From a virus, in the IMG/VR virus record IMGVR_UViG_3300033145_001543, positions 1 to 37,158 of that record: a stretch of DNA of 37,158 nt. The stretch is one strand, 5' to 3'. A program made the translations under genes and the position numbers. Positions 21,485 through 29,266 of the stretch are shown here, piece by piece. Within the stretch, counting starts at the first letter, position 1; every line of letters begins with the position of its first letter. The notes under the pieces were generated by a model that was given only the letters and a program-made list of their open reading frames with translations, was not told the DNA's origin and made no database searches.

Positions 21485-22885
21485 TTAGCCGGCAACGGGC
21501 ACGCCGTGCTGTTGTCCTCGAACGATCTGCCGGAGCAACGCATTCGTCTCCGCCACCTGTCTCGAGCGGATCTCCACGGGCCGCATCGCTCCTCCGCCTG
21601 AGCCCCCGAGAGCAAGCTCGTATATGCTGCCGGTTTTGAACTGGCCGGTCTTTTTCCCTGCCGCCGCGGCCATGATCGATCCGGCTGCGGACCCGCCTCC
21701 TGCGGTTTTCTTCGCTATCTTCTCGGCCGCAGTTGCAGCGCGCTTCTGCGCCCGCTCCATCCACTCACCGACTCGCTTCTCGGTATCGCGTGCCTTGATG
21801 CGATCCCACGCGAGCAGGACCTCCGCCTCCGACTTGGCGGCCTGATCACCAAAGGCCTTCGAGAGTCTTCCCACCGCAGTCGCGGCCGAGTCGATCTTCT
21901 CGGCAAGATTGGTACCCAAAACATAATCGAGAGCCTTTGCCACCTTGCCGAGCCCGGATAGAAACAACTCGAGTCCGCCGGTCCATAGCTGAAGGCCTCG
22001 TCTCCCGGTCGCCATCAAGCCGTGCCAGCCCATCCGCAGCAGGTTTATTCCATTCGACACAAACGCAACGCCGCGGGCAACACTCTGGAACGCCTCTGAG
22101 ACCTTCACGCCGGCGCCTTCGCCTTCCGTGCCGAATGCAGTGATGCGATCGGTTATATCCAGGACATACGGCGCAAGCTGTATCGCAAGAACGTTGAACG
22201 CTCCGGTGAACGATGCCTTCATTCTGACGATAGCATCGTTGGCGAGCTCGACCTTCGCTGCATCGATTCGGGTGAAAGCGATACCGAGCTTGTCGGCTTC
22301 CGCCTGCATCCTCTCGAGCCCGCCGGATCCGAGATTGAGCGTATTGATAAGCGCCATACCGGCACGGCCGAACATCTTCTGCGCAACGAACGCCTTCTCG
22401 GATGTCGTCGTGAGCTTGCTCATCTTGTCTGCAATGAGCGCAAACTTCTTATCCGCAGGCAGGTTTATCAGTTGTTCAACGGACAGGCCCAGGCTGTCGA
22501 GAGCGTACTTCGCCTCACCTATGCCGAGCGCGGCCTCGCCGAGACCTTTCTCCATGTACTGCAGGCCCTTGTTGAGGATCTGAGTGCCGGCGCCGGTGAT
22601 CTCGGCAGCGTGCTGCAGTCCCGCCAGCTTGTCGGTTGCAATGCCGATTCTGTCGGACAGCTTCGCGGTGGCGTCGATACCCTCAAAACTGCGCTTCGTG
22701 AATATGGTGAGGCCGCCGACTACTGCGGCTCCGGAAAGCGCGCCGCCAAGAGTGAGCACACGCCTGGAGATACGGGAGGCCGCTCGGCCGAAGCCCCGCA
22801 GAACCTTGCGGCCGCGACGCATGCCTTTCTCGAACGCTGCCGTGCGCGCGCTGAGCCCTATGGAAATGTTTCCAATGGTAGCCAT
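21485..22885 (-). CDS. tail tape measure protein
   Basis: 466 residues. Starts MATIGNISIGLSARTAAFEKGM, the typical N-terminus of tape measures; helical repeats and KLSDRIGIATDKLAGLQHAAE follow, then hydrophobic stretches (about 40-65, 225-245, 290-330). It directly follows the G/GT chaperone genes, as in lambda. The protein sets tail length; by the usual scaling of about 0.15 nm per residue, a tail near 70 nm is expected, short for a siphovirus. That estimate is inference. No transglycosylase domain visible. Confidence 0.88.
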   Translation of the reverse strand: MATIGNISIGLSARTAAFEKGMRRGRKVLRGFGRAASRISRRVLTLGGALSGAAVVGGLTIFTKRSFEGIDATAKLSDRIGIATDKLAGLQHAAEITGAGTQILNKGLQYMEKGLGEAALGIGEAKYALDSLGLSVEQLINLPADKKFALIADKMSKLTTTSEKAFVAQKMFGRAGMALINTLNLGSGGLERMQAEADKLGIAFTRIDAAKVELANDAIVRMKASFTGAFNVLAIQLAPYVLDITDRITAFGTEGEGAGVKVSEAFQSVARGVAFVSNGINLLRMGWHGLMATGRRGLQLWTGGLELFLSGLGKVAKALDYVLGTNLAEKIDSAATAVGRLSKAFGDQAAKSEAEVLLAWDRIKARDTEKRVGEWMERAQKRAATAAEKIAKKTAGGGSAAGSIMAAAAGKKTGQFKTGSIYELALGGSGGGAMRPVEIRSRQVAETNALLRQIVRGQQHGVPVAG

Positions 22886-22899
22886 CGGCTATATCTTCC

Positions 22900-23702
22900 T
22901 CATTGCGATTGTGCCTTGCGTCGCTCGGCGAACCTGACAGCCGATTCTATAAGCATGCGCATCTCTCCGACTGTCTTGCGCGGCCCCGAAGACTCGGGAG
23001 CCTCCGACTTGATGTCGTCTTGCTCGATAACCTGCCCGAGCTCCGGCATGAAGTCGATCGGCCTGTGCCGATCGCCGGCGATCAACCCGGCCAGACGTGC
23101 AGCGGCAACGCCGATCCGAAGATCCGCACGGGCTTCTCCAAAGGGTTCGATATCCGAGTACGCCATCCATTCCGCAAACTCCCTGCTATCGATACGCGCC
23201 TGAGCTTCTGCGACCGAACAACCCAGTTCCTTCGCTAACCGGAACCAGAAGAGGCGCTCCGGTCGCCGTCTGAGTTTCCCTCCAGTTCCTTAACGTCCTT
23301 CGCCGTAAGACCGCTCAGATCGCAGGCAACCCCGAAGACGCGATCGAGCGCGGCAGCCGACTTCGCCCCGAGCGCCCCCGCGTCACAATCTTTGAACAGC
23401 CTGTTGCCATCGTCGTCGCAGATCGCCAGCACAGCCAGGCGCGCGCGAAGGTTCTCGAGCCGCTTCACCCGGTCGCCAAGCTCCTCATCATCCGTCGGCT
23501 TGGCGGTGACTGCCTCGAACGAATCCCGTTCGGTACCGGACAGCACTCTGACATTGACGTACCCACCCCACTCCGGGACCTCAACAAGCACAATCGTCTT
23601 ATCGTTCGCCTGGAGAATGCCGTCTTTCCCCAGAACCGTCCGCACTTCCTCCGGCCCCATCTCCGGAGCCGATCCGACTATCTCACATTTGCCGTCTGTC
23701 AC
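22900..23702 (-). CDS. GT-type tail assembly chaperone, made by -1 frameshift
   Basis: Starts with the G gene at 23702, shifts at GGGAAAC (23274-23280) and continues in the -1 frame to 22900. The T part reads RRRPERLFWFRLAKELG, then VAEAQARIDSREFAEWMAYSDIEPFG, the pattern of lambda gpT-type proteins. No stop lies between the shift site and the gene end in this frame. The extra domain is made on a minor fraction of ribosomes and guides tail tube assembly on the tape measure. Counting only from the ATG at 23166 would lose half of the T domain. Confidence 0.85.
23235..23702 (-). CDS. G-type tail assembly chaperone
   Basis: 155 residues from a GTG at 23702 with AAGGAGG six bases upstream; a longer frame to 23894 overlaps the tail tube gene and is rejected. 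VNVRVLSGTERDSFEAV is a common element of gpG-like chaperones, and the C-terminus is charged and disordered (GNSDGDRSASSGSG). It binds the tape measure before tail assembly. Its last codons contain the slippery heptamer that gives the GT form. Confidence 0.85.
   Translation of the reverse strand: MTDGKCEIVGSAPEMGPEEVRTVLGKDGILQANDKTIVLVEVPEWGGYVNVRVLSGTERDSFEAVTAKPTDDEELGDRVKRLENLRARLAVLAICDDDGNRLFKDCDAGALGAKSAAALDRVFGVACDLSGLTAKDVKELEGNSDGDRSASSGSG
23274..23280 (-). promoter_or_regulatory. -1 ribosomal frameshift heptamer GGGAAAC
   Basis: In the G frame this reads G GGA AAC, the X XXY YYZ form; lambda uses GGGAAAG at the same place. It lies 13 codons before the G stop and the -1 frame leads straight into the T domain. 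Confidence 0.85.
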
Positions 23703-23752
23703 AACCAACCTCCTTACGTTAGCTGCCCTCGCCACCCAGCCTACAACGCCGA

Positions 23753-24145
23753 TTACTCCTGCGCCGGCAGTACGGCACCCGCAACCTTGAGCGTAGCCGT
23801 GGCGGTCATTCTCTCGCCTATTGCCGCACGCGGACGGAAGTTCGTCAGAAATCCGCTGAACGTCGACTTGTACCCGGTGCCGGCGCCGGCCCAATCGATT
23901 ATGATTTCCTCAGCCGGCTGGTCGATCGGGGGATCATCGCTGCCCAGATATTCGAAAGTCAGACCCACGTCGCCGCCGTCAACAAGAGATGCCTCGAGCG
24001 ACTCGATTTCCGTGCTCGCCATGTGCGTGACATCGATCGCACCACGCTCCTGCCCCGGTCCATCGACGTCGATCAAGTTCGCTGCAAAGGCGCTCGTGCC
24101 GAACGTGATGGTCGTGCCGGTTCCATCTTTTGCCGTTATAGCCAT
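23753..24145 (-). CDS. major tail (tube) protein
   Basis: 130 residues with AGGAGG upstream. Begins MAITAKDGTGTTITFGTSAF, contains DVTHMASTEIESLEASLVDGGDVGLTF and ends in strands (MTATATLKVAGAVL), a pattern of small tail tube proteins. It lies between the tail terminator and G chaperone genes, as usual. It polymerises into the tail tube. Short but within the family range. Confidence 0.85.
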   Translation of the reverse strand: MAITAKDGTGTTITFGTSAFAANLIDVDGPGQERGAIDVTHMASTEIESLEASLVDGGDVGLTFEYLGSDDPPIDQPAEEIIIDWAGAGTGYKSTFSGFLTNFRPRAAIGERMTATATLKVAGAVLPAQE

Positions 24146-24169
24146 GCCATACCTCCTCTCGTTTTCCTG

Positions 24170-24607
24170 CTACACAAATGTCGGCACGGACTCTTCGTGC
24201 CAGACCTCAAAGTCCTGCGTTATTACATGCTTGCCATTGTCCTCGGCAGTCGCCGGCGGGATGTATCCATCGCGATCGCCCGCGAGGCTGATCTCCTGCA
24301 CCACGAGATTCTCGTTATTGATCGACAGCGTTCCGGCGTACCCGTCGAGCGCCTCACGATTCGCCTCGGCCATAGCCTTTACCTCTTCCCAGGACTCAGA
24401 CACGCTGTCGAGCTGGACTATGACCTTCACGAGCCCGCTTGCCGCGGTCATGTGTCTCTGGTGATCCCCATCGATCCGGCGAAACACTTCATACGGCAAT
24501 GCGCCGCCCTGCGGAGCACGCTGCGGATGCACCCGCGTATCCACCAATGCCGCAACGGTGGCATCGTTAATCAACAGATATCGGACTCCATGTTCCGCTA
24601 TTCGCAT
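24170..24607 (-). CDS. tail terminator / completion protein (DUF3168-like)
   Basis: 145 residues from the ATG at 24607, two bases after the preceding stop; a longer frame to 24709 has a poor N-terminus. ATVAALVDTRVHPQRAPQGGALPYEVFRRID is characteristic of minor tail proteins that cap the tube and join it to the head. Strands and a helix (WEEVKAMAEANREAL) follow in the expected order. Position just before the tube protein fits. Confidence 0.85.
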   Translation of the reverse strand: MRIAEHGVRYLLINDATVAALVDTRVHPQRAPQGGALPYEVFRRIDGDHQRHMTAASGLVKVIVQLDSVSESWEEVKAMAEANREALDGYAGTLSINNENLVVQEISLAGDRDGYIPPATAEDNGKHVITQDFEVWHEESVPTFV

Positions 24608-24608
24608 T

Positions 24609-24917
24609 TCAGAAACCGAACCTCGCCGACAATCTCCACAGAAGAAGCCACACACACCCCAGCCCGACGCCCAGGCAAACAAGCATCCGTGCACAGACCT
24701 GCGCGACAACCTGCCACTTCGCCTTGATCCTGCCCTCTTTTTCTGCCGCTCGCTCCCGGAGGATCCGCTTCATGTCCTGACACGGTTGCTCGGGCGGCTT
24801 GAAGTCCTCCAGTTTTGTCGCAACCGCGATCACGGTATCACGAGTACTCTGGAGATCGCTGCGCAATTCGCGCATCTCCGTCCAGACTATATTCAGATCC
24901 TCTTTTGTCACCGCCAT
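24609..24917 (-). CDS. coiled-coil protein with C-terminal membrane span, holin-like
   Basis: 102 residues. A long charged helix (about 5-70, with EMRELRSDLQSTRDTVIAV) precedes one membrane span near the C-terminus (MLVCLGVGLGCVWLLLWRL). This resembles XhlA-type holin-associated proteins in topology. No endolysin lies beside it, so the role is open. It is unusual to find such a gene between head-tail connector and tail terminator genes. Confidence 0.55.
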   Translation of the reverse strand: MAVTKEDLNIVWTEMRELRSDLQSTRDTVIAVATKLEDFKPPEQPCQDMKRILRERAAEKEGRIKAKWQVVAQVCARMLVCLGVGLGCVWLLLWRLSARFGF

Positions 24918-24929
24918 GCCGTCCCGCCT

Positions 24930-25154
24930 CTACTTGGGCTTGTTCTTCGCCTTGTTCTTCTCCATCGCGGCGAGCTGCTCCTTGCGCTTCGCCAGCAGGT
25001 CCTCCGTGTACTTCTTCCCGACATTCTGGAGCGCCTGCTCCGAGAAATCGGCCATCGGTCTCGACGGACCAGCCTCGAGCCGCAAACAGCTCGGCACGGC
25101 AGGCACCAAGACATTCAACCGCAGATCCATGCTCTCATAACTCACCTTGCTCAC
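24930..25154 (-). CDS. small Lys-rich protein, unknown
   Basis: 74 residues from a GTG at 25154 with GAGGAGGAG upstream. The first half is strand (MDLRLNVLVPAVPSCLRLEAG); the second is a charged helix ending in KNKAKNKPK. It sits in a late-gene block between connector and tail genes. Not recognised; a small assembly protein is plausible. Confidence 0.5.
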   Translation of the reverse strand: MSKVSYESMDLRLNVLVPAVPSCLRLEAGPSRPMADFSEQALQNVGKKYTEDLLAKRKEQLAAMEKNKAKNKPK

Positions 25155-25181
25155 AATGCTCCTCCTCTCTTCTCGACGTCC

Positions 25182-25655
25182 CTATTCGAACTGCTCCTTA
25201 AACACTTTGGATATGGCAGCCCGGCCGAAGACCTTTGCCGCAACGCCCGCCAGGTTCTTCCCGTTGATGAACCGCCGCCAGAAACGCTTGATTGGCGGCG
25301 CGGTCGACTTAGGATCCACCTGTATACGGATCGCATTCTCCGCGTCTAAGACAGCAGGATCGAGCTGCGCCGTGTTCTTGACCGTAGCGTGGACCATCCG
25401 CTTCACATAATGCACTGGATCCCTGTAGACCTGCGTCTCCTTTTCCTTCTCCCAGGCACCGCTATCGATCTTACTACCGGCCTCTTCGATCGCCGAATAG
25501 CAGATGTGCCCCACCCTGGAAAATGCCACTGCAGCCCTCTTCCACTTCTTGCTGCGCAACATAAGCCCCATCGTAAACGCTGCACTTACGACCTCGAGCA
25601 CAAGACGCCAGTTCTCCCGCAGGAGGTCCACGATTTCCAGCAAGTTTTCGAGCAT
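25182..25655 (-). CDS. single-span membrane protein, unknown
   Basis: 157 residues from the ATG at 25655 (GGGGAGG upstream). Residues about 15-35 (LRENWRLVLEVVSAAFTMGLML) form one span, followed by a basic, helical remainder (KKWKRAAVAFSR, FWRRFINGKNLAG). It lies between the gp10-like connector and tail genes, where a membrane protein is not expected. No similarity recognised. Together with 24609 it forms a membrane-protein pair that might replace a lysis cassette. Confidence 0.5.
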   Translation of the reverse strand: MLENLLEIVDLLRENWRLVLEVVSAAFTMGLMLRSKKWKRAAVAFSRVGHICYSAIEEAGSKIDSGAWEKEKETQVYRDPVHYVKRMVHATVKNTAQLDPAVLDAENAIRIQVDPKSTAPPIKRFWRRFINGKNLAGVAAKVFGRAAISKVFKEQFE

Positions 25656-25659
25656 ACGA

Positions 25660-26223
25660 CTACCCTCCCCTTCCCAGTTTCCGCGCTTCCTTCTCGATTC
25701 CAAGCACCACCTTGCGCTCGTAACGTTTCACGACGTTCATCCGCTGCGAGTGATACGCCGGCCGATAGACGGGCTTTGCCGCCGATCCAGGATGCTGCAC
25801 CGTACCCGAAACAAGCACGACGCCGAGATTGAGTGTGCCGCCCTGGAAGCGACTGGAGATCTCGTGCGGCGCTGTGCCGTATTCCACAAGGTGACTGTAG
25901 TTCGCCGGGTTCTTCTTCACCGTCTTGCCGTTTTTCTGTCGAACGATCACCTTGTCCTCGGGCCCCACCAGCACGAATATCACTCCCTGCGGTTTGTACA
26001 CCTTGCGCTTCTTGATGGTGCTGGCCGCGAGATCACCGTCGTCGGCAACCTGCTGCGCGTTGGCCCGGGCGGCCTTCAGTACCGGGGTCATGGCGTAGCT
26101 CGCCGCGCCCTTGCAGACGCGCTCGAACGCACGCTCGGGCAGCAGCTTCATCGCCCGGTCGACCTGCTTGATTGTCTGCGGATCCAGTTTCATCCCTATC
26201 GCAAAATCTCTTGAGCCGGCCAT
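25660..26223 (-). CDS. HK97 gp10-like head-tail protein
   Basis: 187 residues from the ATG at 26223, coupled to the previous stop as TGATG. Contains ANYSHLVEYGTAPHEIS and HPGSAAKPVYRPAY, both hallmarks of the gp10-like family (the second is the HPG..a.PFlrPA motif). These proteins form part of the head-tail interface or tail completion. Length is a little above the usual 130-170. Order between adaptor and tail terminator agrees. Confidence 0.88.
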   Translation of the reverse strand: MAGSRDFAIGMKLDPQTIKQVDRAMKLLPERAFERVCKGAASYAMTPVLKAARANAQQVADDGDLAASTIKKRKVYKPQGVIFVLVGPEDKVIVRQKNGKTVKKNPANYSHLVEYGTAPHEISSRFQGGTLNLGVVLVSGTVQHPGSAAKPVYRPAYHSQRMNVVKRYERKVVLGIEKEARKLGRGG

Positions 26224-26543
26224 CACAAGGCCTCCTTGCATAAGAGCTCGAGCTCGATGTTGCGTTCGTTGACATTCAGTGGGAATTCGATCCCGAAGAT
26301 CCGCGAATTGAAACGCAGGCGATGCGCCGACGTAATCCTGGAGTCGTAACGCAGATTGACCTTGTGAGTTGCCTGCGGTGATACCTGCGAAGCCTCGAAG
26401 CGCTCAGTCCCGCGCATCGGCCGGATGGATCCCCACACCGTCTCGATGGTTGTCCATTCCCTCGTGACCTCACCCGACACTGAGTCGGTCGATTCTGTGA
26501 CCTTCTGGATCTCGATGCGGTGTCTCAGCTTGCCGGCACGCAT
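26223..26543 (-). CDS. head closure protein, SPP1 gp16-like
   Basis: 106 residues from the ATG at 26543 (TGATG); the adjacent ATG at 26546 is equally possible. RAGKLRHRIEIQKVTESTDSV and TVWGSIRPMRGTERFEA are typical of the head-tail joining family. The protein closes the portal channel after packaging. Ends in the family's usual LELLCKE. Confidence 0.88.
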   Translation of the reverse strand: MRAGKLRHRIEIQKVTESTDSVSGEVTREWTTIETVWGSIRPMRGTERFEASQVSPQATHKVNLRYDSRITSAHRLRFNSRIFGIEFPLNVNERNIELELLCKEAL

Positions 26544-27130
26544 CATAGCTGCCCGACGCAATTTTGATTCAGGAGAGATTGCACACTAAGCGGCAGTTCA
26601 CTTGCAGTGGTGCCGACGATAACAGCCTCACGATTCTCGTACCAGTGCCCGACAGTCAGAAGTATCGCCTGGCGGATCCCTTGCGGCACGTCGGAGCCGG
26701 CATCGCCGAAACCGGCATCGAATTGGATCTCGACGGCATTGAACCTCTGAGACTGCACCGTCGGCCAGGTTGCGTTCTTCTCGGGCATGATGCGCCCGAA
26801 CAGCGAATCGGTATCGACCTGATAGTCGTCGACCGAGATCGTCTGCAGGTCGCCGGCGCCGTCGTAGTACTTGATGTGCGTTACGGACTGCAGCGGCGGA
26901 TACGGAAGCTCTATGATTCCAGAGCTGCCCGGAAAGTTATCCAGGAAGAGCTTCCATGTGGCCGTGATGAGCTGCCAGCCGGTATGATCCTCCGCCATCC
27001 CGCGAGCGGCCTTTATCAGGCCGTCCAGGAGATCGTCGTCGTCGAGAGTCGTAACGCGGCAATGTTTCCGGACCTCGTCCTCGACCGTTACCGGCTCGAC
27101 CGCCGGCGGAGTCTCGAGTGTCGTGCCCAC
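26543..27130 (-). CDS. head-tail connector (gp6/gp8-like adaptor)
   Basis: 195 residues. EDEVRKHCRVTTLDDDDLLDGLIKAA, then TATWKLFLDNFP and IRQAILLTVGHWYENREAV match the connector family (phiE125 gp8-type). It forms a ring below the portal. RBS is weak, but the start is eight bases after the previous gene. Good agreement in length and order. Confidence 0.9.
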   Translation of the reverse strand: MGTTLETPPAVEPVTVEDEVRKHCRVTTLDDDDLLDGLIKAARGMAEDHTGWQLITATWKLFLDNFPGSSGIIELPYPPLQSVTHIKYYDGAGDLQTISVDDYQVDTDSLFGRIMPEKNATWPTVQSQRFNAVEIQFDAGFGDAGSDVPQGIRQAILLTVGHWYENREAVIVGTTASELPLSVQSLLNQNCVGQL

Positions 27131-27138
27131 AAGTCACC

Positions 27139-27567
27139 TCACATCGGGATCGCGGTTACGGAAAACGTGAACGTAGCATCGCTGTCGCCATCGACCTGCA
27201 CGTGATTGACCCGCCATTCATCCCCAAGCAGGTTCCGCACGCTGCCGGCTGCAAGCGCCGCGTCTTTGAACATCGCTTCCGCTGCCGACGCAGAGATCTT
27301 CGCCACGTGTTTCAGCGCGCCGCCGTCACCGAGCACCTGCGTAAAGGCCACCACGTCGACCCAGTTCGTGCCGTCGAGCATCGTCTGGACCTTAACATCT
27401 AACGTATCGGCCGCATCCGTAGCCGCAGCGGTAACGCTAAGAATGAATACAACTGCATTCTGAATTGCAGGCAAGCGTATTGCAGCGCCGTTTGTGTCGA
27501 CCGCGCCGGCCGGGGTTGTCGTAGACGCCAGAAGCGTTACGACATCGTGTGCCTTCTTCTTCTCCAT
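27139..27567 (-). CDS. small head-side beta protein, probable decoration protein
   Basis: 142 residues from the ATG at 27567 with GAGGAGG five bases upstream. Strand-rich with small residues (VDTNGAAIRLPAIQNAVVFILSV, TLDVKVQTMLDGTNWVDV). Shares the NGAAI...VFIL pattern with the protein at 28639, so the two are probably related. Proteins like this decorate capsids. Assignment from composition, pattern and position near the capsid gene. Confidence 0.6.
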   Translation of the reverse strand: MEKKKAHDVVTLLASTTTPAGAVDTNGAAIRLPAIQNAVVFILSVTAAATDAADTLDVKVQTMLDGTNWVDVVAFTQVLGDGGALKHVAKISASAAEAMFKDAALAAGSVRNLLGDEWRVNHVQVDGDSDATFTFSVTAIPM

Positions 27568-27594
27568 CTCAACCTCCTCGCGTATCTGAGGGAA

Positions 27595-27628
27595 GGGGGG
27601 AACGGTTTTACGGGGGCCCGTCCCCCCC
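27595..27628 (-). other. GC-rich hairpin between virion genes
   Basis: Six or more G residues at 27595-27600 pair with C residues at 27622-27628, extended by ACGG/CCGT inside. No U-run follows on the minus strand. One of three such hairpins downstream of highly expressed virion genes; may set mRNA stability or relative expression. Confidence 0.5.
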
Positions 27629-27644
27629 ACTCATGGGATTCCGA

Positions 27645-28559
27645 CTATGTTGCGACCGGCTCCAGTATCGCGCTCAGATCCTCGGAGACAACGCCATAGT
27701 AGTTCTCGGCGACTGCGCAGGCCGTTGCTGTTATTCCGTTGGCCTGTGCCGCTGCGCCTCCGCAAAGATTCCGCATCACAATTCCGGTGGTGGTAGCCGC
27801 CAGATTGATGCAAGAATCGTTATCGGATGCTTGATTGGAGATCTTATTATCCACAATCGTGATGAACGTGACGATCCCAGCGCCACCTATCGCCATCGTT
27901 CCCCAGTCACCTATGAGGATGTTGTCCTTGACCACATGCCCGTCGCCTGTCCCGGCGAAGTTCACGAAGTGCGTGTTGGCCGCATCGGGCTGCAGTGCAT
28001 AACAGTCCGTGATACTGATGCGATCGGACGTGGTCCCTGCCGCATCCTGCACGCAGATCACGAAATTCATGTTGGTCGCGGCACACGTAAACCGGCACTT
28101 GCGGATCGTGAAGTCGTCGGCATTCACGTCAATGGCCGCCGCGATGTCGGCGTAGTTCGCCACGAAGTTGATGTTCTCGATCGTGATGTCGGCCGCATCC
28201 ACGTCGACATCAGCCGTGTTCGCCGTGTCGAGTGTCACCGTGGGCTGATTCGCTCCGCGCCCTATGCCCCGAATCGTGATGCCGGCAACATCAAGAGCCA
28301 GCCCGGCGGCGGCCGAAACGGTCTCGGCGTGGTTCGGCATGACAATGATAACGTCGCCCTTGTCCGCCGTACATAGCCCGACGGCGTAATCGATCGACGC
28401 CAAGGGCGTGTCCGGATTGTAGCCACGGCCAGATCCATCCGTGCCCGTAACCGAATCGACAAAGAGCCTTATGCCTGTGGTGATCATCTGATCTGCAATG
28501 ACCATACTACCAGCGAGCCACGCGGCGAAAAGCGCCGTCTTTCCCTTCCTGTTACTCAT
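27645..28559 (-). CDS. right-handed beta-helix virion protein
   Basis: 304 residues. After a short N-terminal helix (LFAAWLAGSMVIADQM) comes the entry motif of pectate-lyase-like beta-helix proteins (FVDSVTGTDGSGRGYNPDTPLASIDYAV, then KGDVIIVMPNHAETV), followed by about eight coils of the form ITIENINFVANYAD, FTIRKCRFTC, ISITDCYAL. It is placed between two small head-side proteins directly downstream of the capsid gene. It may be a head fibre, binding to surfaces from the capsid. No catalytic residues recognised. Confidence 0.75.
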   Translation of the reverse strand: MSNRKGKTALFAAWLAGSMVIADQMITTGIRLFVDSVTGTDGSGRGYNPDTPLASIDYAVGLCTADKGDVIIVMPNHAETVSAAAGLALDVAGITIRGIGRGANQPTVTLDTANTADVDVDAADITIENINFVANYADIAAAIDVNADDFTIRKCRFTCAATNMNFVICVQDAAGTTSDRISITDCYALQPDAANTHFVNFAGTGDGHVVKDNILIGDWGTMAIGGAGIVTFITIVDNKISNQASDNDSCINLAATTTGIVMRNLCGGAAAQANGITATACAVAENYYGVVSEDLSAILEPVAT

Positions 28560-28602
28560 GTCCTACTCCTTTCGTTGCCCGGATCTCTCCGGATAGGATC
28601 AC

Positions 28603-28625
28603 GGGCCCGGATGGGTACCGGGCCC
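28603..28625 (-). other. perfect GC hairpin between virion genes
   Basis: GGGCCCGG (28603-28610) and CCGGGCCC (28618-28625) are exact complements with a seven-base loop. No U-run follows on the minus strand. Lies between the genes ending at 28639 and starting at 28559. Confidence 0.6.
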
Positions 28626-28638
28626 AGTCCCGGAATTG

Positions 28639-29172
28639 TTAGTCCGCGATCGCCGAGAGCTGCAGCTCGGGGCTCGCCGGGTATTTCGGATCCATGAGCA
28701 TGTAAAGCAACCCGACAACCTTCGCCGCGCCGGGATCCGCCACGTCGGCGCGGAGACAATCGAAATTGTTGTCCGCGTCGAAGTCCGATGCCATCACCTC
28801 GAGACCCCAGAGGTTGACCTGCTCTCCGGAGTCCGTGTCCGTGTACTGCTCGTCGGCAGTCGGCTGCGTCTCTTTTGTGAACTGTCCGACGCCCGCGAAG
28901 GTCGACGCATGCTGCTTCGTGAAGATCCTGTCCGTCTCCAGACAGTTGAGGACCTTCGCCCCTGTCCCGGATACGTCCGACGCCTGGTACAGCTTCACGT
29001 CGAGATCCCCGCCGGCAGTTCCGTCGCCCGCATATACCAGCACCAGGCACCGGCGATAATTTTTCAGCGACACGTAGTCGCCCGTTATTGCGGCACCGTT
29101 GATGTCCGCAGGTCCGGCCGCCTGGCCGGGTACTATCTGCATTCGCTCGAGACACAATGCGTTCGGGTTCAT
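28639..29172 (-). CDS. head-side virion protein, probable decoration protein
   Basis: 177 residues with AGGAGGAGG upstream. First gene after the capsid. Strand-rich (RRCLVLVYAGDGTAGGDLDVKLYQ) with acidic turns (ADEQYTDTDSGEQVNLWGLE). The pattern NGAAI...LVLVYA resembles that of the protein at 27139. Position, strong RBS and beta content fit a capsid decoration protein; the fold itself is not certain. Confidence 0.65.
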   Translation of the reverse strand: MNPNALCLERMQIVPGQAAGPADINGAAITGDYVSLKNYRRCLVLVYAGDGTAGGDLDVKLYQASDVSGTGAKVLNCLETDRIFTKQHASTFAGVGQFTKETQPTADEQYTDTDSGEQVNLWGLEVMASDFDADNNFDCLRADVADPGAAKVVGLLYMLMDPKYPASPELQLSAIAD

Positions 29173-29229
29173 CCCTTCCTCCTCCTGTTACTTGTTTCTG
29201 GCGGCAATTCCGCCGGATATACAACAGTC

Positions 29230-29253
29230 TCGGGCGCCGTTACCGACGCCCGA
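29230..29253 (-). other. hairpin after the capsid gene
   Basis: TCGGGCG (29230-29236) pairs with CGCCCGA (29247-29253) around a ten-base loop. On the minus strand only a weak T content follows, so it is not a clear terminator. Lies just after the capsid stop. Confidence 0.5.
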
Positions 29254-29266
29254 TGTTTCCACTTGC

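Noticed and set aside
20560-21639. 359-residue ORF on the plus strand
   Set aside because: Antisense to two tail genes that have good starts and coding character; no domain visible.
22889-23170. 93-residue ORF in the T region
   Set aside because: The -1 frame from the slippery site, not this one, carries the T-type conserved sequence.
28556-29224. 222-residue minus-strand ORF over the head protein gene
   Set aside because: Out of frame with the well-supported gene at 28639-29172, Arg/Gly-rich, no RBS.
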